From contig CP129489.1 in the NCBI GenBank assembly GCA_030584065.1, forward strand, positions 3,267,497-3,331,496: a stretch of DNA of 64,000 nucleotides. Direction: 5' to 3'. Below are positions 8,738-16,500 of the stretch, in pieces (within the stretch, counting starts at the first letter, position 1; the number at the start of each line of letters is the position of its first letter). Origin of the DNA: Flavobacteriales bacterium. GTDB taxonomy: Bacteria > Bacteroidota > Bacteroidia > Flavobacteriales_F > PHOS-HE28. The translations under genes were made by a program, and so were the position numbers. Under the pieces are notes generated by a model that worked only from the letters and a program-made list of their open reading frames with translations, ran no database searches and was not told the origin of the DNA.

Positions 8738-9380
8738 GGGCGGGTGCAATGGGCGTGGGCCGCAGCAGCAGGCCGGCCACGCCGAGCGCCGCGAACTGCA
8801 CCAGGAAGAGCACATCCACGATCACGAAGAGCGTGTCGGCCAGGTGGCGGTCGGCGGCGTAGAGGCGGTTGAGCAGGCCGAGGTAGGGGATGGCGGGGCC
8901 CAGCGAGGCGAAGAAGGCCAGGTGCACCCAGAAGGCCGGCAGCCGCCACAGCACGCTGTCGGCCGTGGTGGCCAGCCGCAGCAGCTCCGCGGCGCACAGC
9001 GCGCTGATGAAGGCATAGCCGAAGAGCACGCTGCGGGCGAAGAGGAGGCGCTCGGCGCTCACGGTGGCGGCCTCCCAGCCGAGCAGCCCCAGGTAGACGG
9101 CGAGCGCCCCGGCGATCACCGCCGTGGCCCAGGGGCGCGCCATGCTGCGCCAGAGCCAGTAGCTGAGCAGCACGATGAGCGCAGGCACATAGGCCTTGTA
9201 GAGCCAGGTGTTGTTGCCGGTGAAATGGCCCAGGAGCAGGGCCACGTTCTCCACCGCCACGCTCAGCGCCAGGAAGGCCGCGATGGGGCGCAGGGCGGGC
9301 GCCGCCCGGCGCAGGTGCAGCACCCAGGCCAGCAGCGCTGCGGCTTGCACCGCGATCTTCAGCAGGGTGAGGGGTTCCAT
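8724..9380 (-). CDS. Seven-TM membrane protein, copy A
   Basis: 218 residues with about seven TM helices. Paralogue of 5673-6314: the block RLAT...RLPAFW aligns and overall length agrees. Its 3' end overlaps the histidine kinase start by 14 nt, and it follows lipoprotein copy A after 60 bp. This suggests that a lipoprotein plus a 7TM protein form the sensory input of a kinase that lacks a sensor domain. That role is inferred from gene order only. Confidence 0.65.
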   Translation of the reverse strand: MEPLTLLKIAVQAAALLAWVLHLRRAAPALRPIAAFLALSVAVENVALLLGHFTGNNTWLYKAYVPALIVLLSYWLWRSMARPWATAVIAGALAVYLGLLGWEAATVSAERLLFARSVLFGYAFISALCAAELLRLATTADSVLWRLPAFWVHLAFFASLGPAIPYLGLLNRLYAADRHLADTLFVIVDVLFLVQFAALGVAGLLLRPTPIAPAHGKG

Positions 9381-9440
9381 GGCGCGGGCGCTGGCACCGA
9401 AGCTATCCACCGGGGCGTATCACCGTGCGGCGCGCAGGGC

Positions 9441-10322
9441 CTAGCGGCAGCGCGGCGGGCACAGGTGGCCCAGGTCCACGGCGCGGCGCAGGTAGAGCTT
9501 GCCGTCGGGTTGCGGCGCGTCCAGGTCGTCCTCGCTCAACTGCGGCTGGTTGCCGTGCGCCACGTGCCAGGCGATGAGGTGGCGGTATTCCTCGCCCTGG
9601 CCGGGCACGAAGCCCAGCGCTGCCGAGTAGCACACGGGCTCGCTGATGCAGGTGAGCACGAGCGCCATGTCGTCGCCGTTGTTCTCCGCCACCAGGCGGT
9701 CCAGCTCCAGGGGGAAGCGGAACCACTCGCCGAGCGGGTCGGGGAAGTCGCTGGGCGCGAGGATGGCGCTCGTCCAGGCGGGGTCGATGGTGCGGCGGAT
9801 GCGGATGCTGCTCGCGTAGTTGTCCATCAGGTCCTGCGCCGAGGGGCCGGCGATACCGGGCAGCACGAGTTCGCCGTTCACCGCCACGTACAGGTCGCCC
9901 ACGGGCACGGCATAGACCCCATCGGCCGAGAGCTCCATGAACTGGAACACCGGCGCGAAGCGATCCTCGTGCAGGCCGTAGTGCACCATCAATGCCACGG
10001 GCTTCGGGTTCATGTTGTCGCGCAGGTCCTTCAGCTTGTCCACCAGCAGCGGCACCGACGTGCCGGTGATGTCCTTGTTGCTGCCGTCCACCCATGCCTT
10101 GAAGTGGACATTGAAGGTGTCGACCGCGTTCTTCAGGGTGCTCTCGTTGTAGAGCTTCGAGCGCTTGCCCAGGTCGCCGTTGGCGCAGAGCGAATCGGGC
10201 GACTGGAGAGCGGCCGCAGCGGCTGGCTGCTGTTCATCGCGCTGCTTCCATTCGCAGCCGCTGAGGGCGAGCAGCAGGGCGCCGAGCGCAGCGGCGCCGA
10301 GGAGGGGATGGGTGTGCTTCAT
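9441..10322 (-). CDS. Lipoprotein, copy A of the paralogous pair
   Basis: 293 residues. Signal peptide with lipobox LSGC (Cys23), then a soluble domain ending in a C-terminal Cys pair (HLCPPRCR). Related to copy B (6338-7222) in length, motif order and neighbour gene, but more polar. First gene of the six-gene minus-strand operon (lipoprotein A, 7TM A, kinase, regulator, lipoprotein B, 7TM B). ATG 10322 lies 21 nt after a TTCCTTTG box. Confidence 0.65.
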   Translation of the reverse strand: MKHTHPLLGAAALGALLLALSGCEWKQRDEQQPAAAAALQSPDSLCANGDLGKRSKLYNESTLKNAVDTFNVHFKAWVDGSNKDITGTSVPLLVDKLKDLRDNMNPKPVALMVHYGLHEDRFAPVFQFMELSADGVYAVPVGDLYVAVNGELVLPGIAGPSAQDLMDNYASSIRIRRTIDPAWTSAILAPSDFPDPLGEWFRFPLELDRLVAENNGDDMALVLTCISEPVCYSAALGFVPGQGEEYRHLIAWHVAHGNQPQLSEDDLDAPQPDGKLYLRRAVDLGHLCPPRCR

Positions 10323-10343
10323 GGCAGGGAGGTGGGTTTGCAG

Positions 10344-10412
10344 CAAAGGAAGACGGATGCGGTGCAGCCGGTGCAGGTGAAAAAGACGTGGGGGCCGGGT
10401 GTGAAAAGGACG
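10344..10412 (-). promoter_or_regulatory. Bipartite promoter, motif copy 2, with a second half
   Basis: On the minus strand CCACGTCTTTTTCACC (10391-10376) is followed after 24 nt by TTCCTTTG (10351-10344). A diverged extra copy, CGTCCTTTTCAC (10412-10401), lies 24 bp further upstream. This promoter heads the lipoprotein/7TM/two-component operon; the doubled upstream site suggests a DNA-bound activator. Confidence 0.6.
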
Positions 10413-10517
10413 TTCGCGGTGCTGCGCACCCATCCGCAGCGCTCCGGTGCAGTGAGCCGGGTGCGGCGCGGCCGGTGCGGAATGGCGCAGGGATGGGTTC
10501 CGATCCGCCCCAGGGGA

Positions 10518-10553
10518 GCGTTCCGCGCGCCGCATCAGCGGCGCGCGGAACGC
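10518..10553 (-). terminator. Perfect 16-bp GC hairpin after the giant gene
   Basis: GCGTTCCGCGCGCCGC and its exact complement flank a 4-nt loop (atca), 7 nt after the stop of the 10561-19389 gene. It is very stable but has no U-tract. It also insulates the promoter at 10344-10412. Confidence 0.55.
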
Positions 10554-10560
10554 CATGCCC

Positions 10561-13500
10561 TCAGGGCAGTTGGGCGGCCCGTGTGCTGGTGGGCACGCTG
10601 CCGCCGATGTTCACCAGGATGGGGTCGCGGTCGTTGTCCTCGCCCACATAGCGCACCACGCCGTCCAGGTTCACGTCGTCGTTGAGGTAGCCGGTGGCGG
10701 TGTTGGTGGGCACGCTGCCGCCGATGGTGACCAGGATGGGGTCGCGGTCGTTGTTCTCACCCACATACTGCAGCAGGCCGTTGAAGGTGACATCACCCGC
10801 CCAGAGGGCATGCACAGGGAAGGCGCCGGTGATCGACTTGCGCGCGGCAGTGCCGTAGGTGGCCGTGCCGGGGTCGCTGAGGTCGAGGGGGGTGGACGAT
10901 GCGGACAGGCTCACCGGCAGGGCCGCCATGCAGCCCAGGTGGTTGCGGTGCCGCACGGCCACGTAGTAGTCGCCCGGCGGCGCCGCGAAGGTGACCGGCG
11001 AGCGGCCGTCCACCTCCACGATGTCGCCATCGCGCTGCAGCAGGGCGCTGCGCGTGGCCACCACGGTGGCGTTGTTGCCGGAGGCGCGCAGCTCCAGCAG
11101 CACCCAATCCACGATGGCATCGCTGCCGGCGGCCGCCAGCACCGTGGGCGTGGTGAACTCGCTGCCGCCGCCGCTGTGCGCCACGCCAAGGGCGGTGTAG
11201 GGCTCCGTGATCGGGAGGAGGCCCGCCGTGCGGAGCGCATCGCCCATGAGCCCGGTATCGCTGTCGTAGGGGCCTTCGAGGCGCACCCTGGCCTGCAGCG
11301 CCACTTCCTGGCCTTGTGGCAGCGTGAAGGCGGCGATGCCCGCCCGCGGCTGCAGCCCCATGAAGCCGAAGCGTCCACCGACGAAGAGCCGGTCGCCGCT
11401 CACCAGCAGGGCTTCCACCCCACCGTTGGAGGCCTCCGGGTTCCACGGCGAAGCAAGGCCGTCATAGGTGCCCACCGAGCCGAGGAACCACCGCGACCCT
11501 CCGCCGATGCTGGTGAAGTAGCCGCCGGCGTAGATGCCGGAGGCGTGTGCGCCCACCCCGCTCACCTGGCTGTCCGGGTTCGGCGCCCAAGGTGATACCG
11601 CGCCGGACACCCGGTCGAGCAGGGACAGGTTGCTGCGCGGCTGGCCGTTGATGGTGCTGTACCAGCCCGCCACGTAGAGCCGGTCGCCTTGCAGGTGAAG
11701 GTCATGCACAGTGCCATCCGCATCGGCGCTCCAGGGCAGCGTGACGCCACCGCTCCGGCTGAGCGCGGCCAGGCGCGACCGGGGCGCTCCGCCGATGGTG
11801 GTGAAGGCGCCGCCGGCATAGAGCGTATCGCCATGCAGGGCGAAGTCCAGCACACTGCCATTGGCGCCGGGGTTCCATGCGGTGGGCACGCCCGTGGCGG
11901 CATCCACGCAGGCGATGCGCTCGCGGGATTGTCCGGCCAGGGTGGTGAAGGAGCCGCCCACATACACCTGATTGCCGCTGCGCACGATGGCCGAGGCCAG
12001 GGAGCTCGCTGCCGGGGCCCAGCCCGTGGCCGTGCCGTCGGAGGTGCGCAGCGCGGCCAGGTGCTGGCGGGGCTGCCCGCCCACTGCATTGAACTGGCCC
12101 GCCACATAGACCAGTGAGTCGCCGCTGAGGTGGATGTCGTACACATCGGGAAAGGACGTGTGCTGGACATTCGGATTCCACGGGAGCACCGCACCGGTGG
12201 CGGCATCGATCGCCGCCAGGTTGTTGCGCACGGCGCCACCCAAAGTCGCGAAGGTGCCGCCGATGTAGACCGCCGATCCGCTGCGGCACACCGCGCTCAG
12301 CGATGCCCCGGGCGCGGGATCCCAAGCGGTCACCGCACCGCTGGTGAGGTCCACTTCCACCGCATTCTGGCGTTGCTGTCCGCCTATGGAAGCGATGTTG
12401 CCCACCAGGTAGGCGCTGTTGCCGCTCACGGAGAGGTCGAGGACGCCGCCCAAGAGGTTCGCGTTCCACGGGGTGCTGGTGGCGGTGGTGGTGCTCACCA
12501 ACGCGATGCCCATCCGGAAGTTGCCGCCGATCTGGTAGTACTGGCCGCCCACCAGCAGGTTGCCGCCGTGCAGGGCCAGTGCGTTCACAGAAGCGAATCC
12601 GCCCGAGCCGACCACCCCAGGATCCCAGCTCGTTGCCGCGCCGGTGGTGCTGTTCAGTGCGGCCAGCGCCGTGCGGGGCTGCCCGCCGATGCTGGTGAAC
12701 TGACCGCCTGCATAGACGACACCGCCGGCCGCCAGCATGGTGAGCACGGCCTCATTCGGGGCGGGGTCCCAGGCCGTGGCGGCACCCGTCACGGTGCTCA
12801 CCGCACCGGCGTTGGTGCGCGGCTGGCCCGCCACGCTGGTGAGGAAGCCGCCCACGTACAGGGTGGTGCCGTCCAACGCGAGGGAGAGCACGGAGGAGCC
12901 GGTGGCGCCGGGGTTCCAGCTGGTGGGCACGCCCGTGGTGGCATCCACGGCGGCGAGCCTGGCCCGCGGCTGGCCGCCCACGGTGGAGAAGGCACCGCCC
13001 AGGTACACCGTGGAGCCGGAGACCACGATGGCATTGACGCCCCAGCTGGCATTCGGGTTCCACGGGTGCAGGCTGCCGTCGGCGTTGATGCGCGCCGCGC
13101 GGTTGCGCTCCACGCCGCCGATGCGGGTGAAGAACCCGCCGATGTACCAGCCCCCGGCGCCATCGGGCACCGCCACCTCCACCGGGCCATTGGGGGCCGG
13201 GAAGGCCGGGTCGTAGGCACCATCCGTGGTGTTCACCCGGGCGCCGTAGGGCACTGCGGGTCCCAGGCGCGTGAAGCTGCCGCCGAGGTAGACGATGTCG
13301 TTGATGGTGTCGTGCGCAAGGGCGCGCACCAAGCCATTCACCAGGGGCCAGTTGGCGGCCAGGGTGACGCCGCCGCTGCTCACCGTGCCGCTGCAGGTGC
13401 AGCCGCTCACCACGTCGCCGATGGTGGCGGGGTTGCCGTCGTCGCAGGGGTCGCCGTTGTTCAGGTCGGCCAGGTAGGGGCAGGCATCCAGCCCGTCGCA

Positions 13501-16500
13501 GGTGCCGTCGCCGTCGGAATCGGGCGCACTGGTGCCCACGCACAGGCAGTCGGCACCGAGGGCATCGTTCAAGGTGCAGGGGTCGTTGTCATCGCACGGG
13601 CTGCCCACGGTGCCGGGCACCAAGGGGCAGCTGTCCTGCGCGTCGCAGAGGCCGTCGTTGTCGCTGTCGGGCAGCGGCGTGCCCACGCACTGGCAGCTGG
13701 GGTTCCAGGTGTCGCCGGTGGTGCAGGCGTTGTTGTCGTTGCAGGGCGTTCCCGGCAGCGCGGAGCCGCCCAGCACCCCGAGGCAGTCGAAGACCGGGGG
13801 CGGATAGTTCGCGCAGATGGAGAAGCCGCCCGCGCCGCTGCTGAACACCTTCACGTAGTAGTTCTGGAAGGGCGCCACGCTCACCGTGTGGGAGGTGCCG
13901 CTACCGCAATACACGGCGCTCCCGGGGCAGCCGTCGAACACCTCAATGCCGGTGCCGGTGGCGCCCAGCTCGGCGATGCTCACCTCGATGGCCGCTGCGC
14001 TGCCGCTGTAGAGCACGTACCACACGTCGTAGGATGCGCTGCCGTTGCAGCCGTTGGCGCCGCTCTGCGTGCTGCCCGCGGTGGTGCCGGGGTTGGCATT
14101 GGCGGGGCAGTCGCCGTCGTTGAACACGCCCAGGACCGTGGCGAAGTCGCACTCGTTGTTGGCCACCGGTGTGCTGGCGCAGATGGTGAAGTCGCCCGGC
14201 GCGGTGCTGAAGACCTTGATGGAGTAGGTGGTGTAGAGCGTGGTGGGCACGGTATGCGCGGTGCCCGTGGCGCAGTACACCGGCGTGCCGCCGCAGGCAT
14301 CGAAGACCTCGATGCCGATGCCCGCCGCGGTGACGTCACCGAGGTTGACGAAGAGGGCGCTGCCGCTGCCGGAGCCCACCGTGTACCACACGTCGTGCAC
14401 GGCGCCTGGGGCGCATGAGTTGGCGCCGCTCTGCGTGCTGCCCGCGGTGGTGCCGGGGGTGGCGTTCACGGGGCAGTCGGTGTAGTTGTAGAGGCCCAGG
14501 CCTGCGGCGAAGTCGCACTCGTTGTTGTACACCGGCGTGCTGGCGCAGATGGTGAAATCGCCCGGCGCGGTGCTGAAGACCTTGATGAAGTACGTGGTGT
14601 TGAGCGTGGTGGGCACTGTATGCGTGGTGCCGTTGCCGCAGTACACCGGCGTACTGCCGCAGGCATCGAAGACCTCGATGCCGATGCCCGCCGCGGTGAC
14701 GTCACCGAGGTTGACGAAGATGGCGCTGCCGCTGCCGGAGCCCACGGTGTACCACACGTCGTGCACGGCGCCTGGGGCGCATGAGTTGGCGCCGCTCTGC
14801 GTGCTGCCCGTGGTGGTGCCGGGGGTGGCGTTCACGGGGCAGTCGGCGTAGTTGTAGAGGCCCAGGCCGGTGGCGAAGTCGCACTCGTTGTTGTACACCG
14901 GCGTGCTGGCGCAGATGCTGAAATCGCCCGGCGCAGTGCTGAAGACCTTGATGTAGTAAGTGGTGTAGAGCGTGGTGGGCACGGTGTGCGCAGCGCCGTT
15001 GGCGCAGTACACCGGGGTGCCGCCGCAGGCATCGAAGACCTCGATGCCGATGCCCGTTGCGGTGACGTCACCGAGGTTGACGAAGAGGGAGCTGCCGGTG
15101 CCGGAGCCCACGGTGTACCACACGTCGTAGGTGGCGCCGCCGTTGCAGCTGTTGGCGCCGCTCTGCGTGCTGCCCGTGGTGGTGCCGGGGGTGGCGTTCA
15201 CAGGGCAGTCGGCGTAGTTGTAGAGGCTCAGGCCCGCGGCGAAGTCGCACTCGTTGTTGTACACCGGCGTGCTGGCGCAGATGGTGAAATCGCCCGGCGT
15301 GGTGCTGAAGACCTTGATGACGTAGTTGGCATTGATCGCGGTGGGCACGGTGTGCGCAGTGCCCATGGCGCAGTAAACCGGGGCGCCGCCGCAGGCATCG
15401 AAGACCTCGATGCCGATGCCCGTGGCGGTGACGTCACCGAGGTGGATGAAGATGGAGCTGCCGCTGCTCGAGTAGGCGCTGTACCACACATCCTGCGTGG
15501 CGCCGGCACTGCAGCTGTTGGTGCCGCTCGGGGTGGCGCCCGCGGTGGTGCCGGGGGTGGCGTTCACGGGGCAGTCGGCGTAGTTGTAGAGGCCCAGTCC
15601 GGTGGCGTTGCTGCAGTCGTCGTTCGAAGGGGGCGCGCTCACGCAGATGGTGAAGCTGCCCGGCGTGGCCGTGAAGACGCGGATGGCGTAGAGCTGGCTG
15701 GGCACCATCGGCACGGTGTGGCTGTTGCCACTGGCGCAGTAGATGCTGTTGGCGTTCACGCAGCCGTCCCACTCGATCACCTCGATGCCCATGCCGCCGG
15801 CCGTGCCGGGCACCAGGTCCACGAAGGTGCTGCTGCTGCCGCTGGCGCTCACGTAATACCACACATCGTTCGCGCTGGCGCTGCATGCGCCGCCGCTGGC
15901 GCTGGCGCCCAGCGTGGTGCCGCTGGTGGCGGAGCAGCTGCCGAAGGGCTGTGCCCCGCCCAGGTAGGTGGAGTTCGCGCAGTCGTCGTTGCCCGGCTGC
16001 ACGATGCTGCTCACGCAGACGGTGAAGTCGCCGGGGGTGCTGGAGAAGATGCGCAGGTAGTAGTTCTGCCCGGGCGTCACCGGCACGGCGTGGCTGGTGC
16101 CGGCGGCGCAATAGATGCTGCTGCCGCCGCAGCTGGCCTCAACCACCTCGATGCCCAGGCCGGCGGCGGTGAGGGCGCCGAGGTCCACCTGGGCGGAGAG
16201 CGAGGTGCCGGAGTAGAAGTAGTACCAGGCGTCGGCATTGGCCGCGCCGCAAGCACCGCCGCTGGGGGTGGTGCCGGAGGTGGTGCCGGTGACGGCGTTG
16301 GCGGGGCAGTTGGCGGCCTCGTTGTTGTCGATGTACACGGCGCCGGCGCAGTCATCGTTGGTCTGGGGCGCGCTCACGCAGATGGTGAAGCTGCCCGGGG
16401 TGGCGGTGAAGACGCGGATGGCGTAGAGCTGGCTGGGCAGCATGGGCACCGTGTGGCTGTTGCCGCTGGCGCAATAGATGCTGTTGGCGTTCACGCAGCC

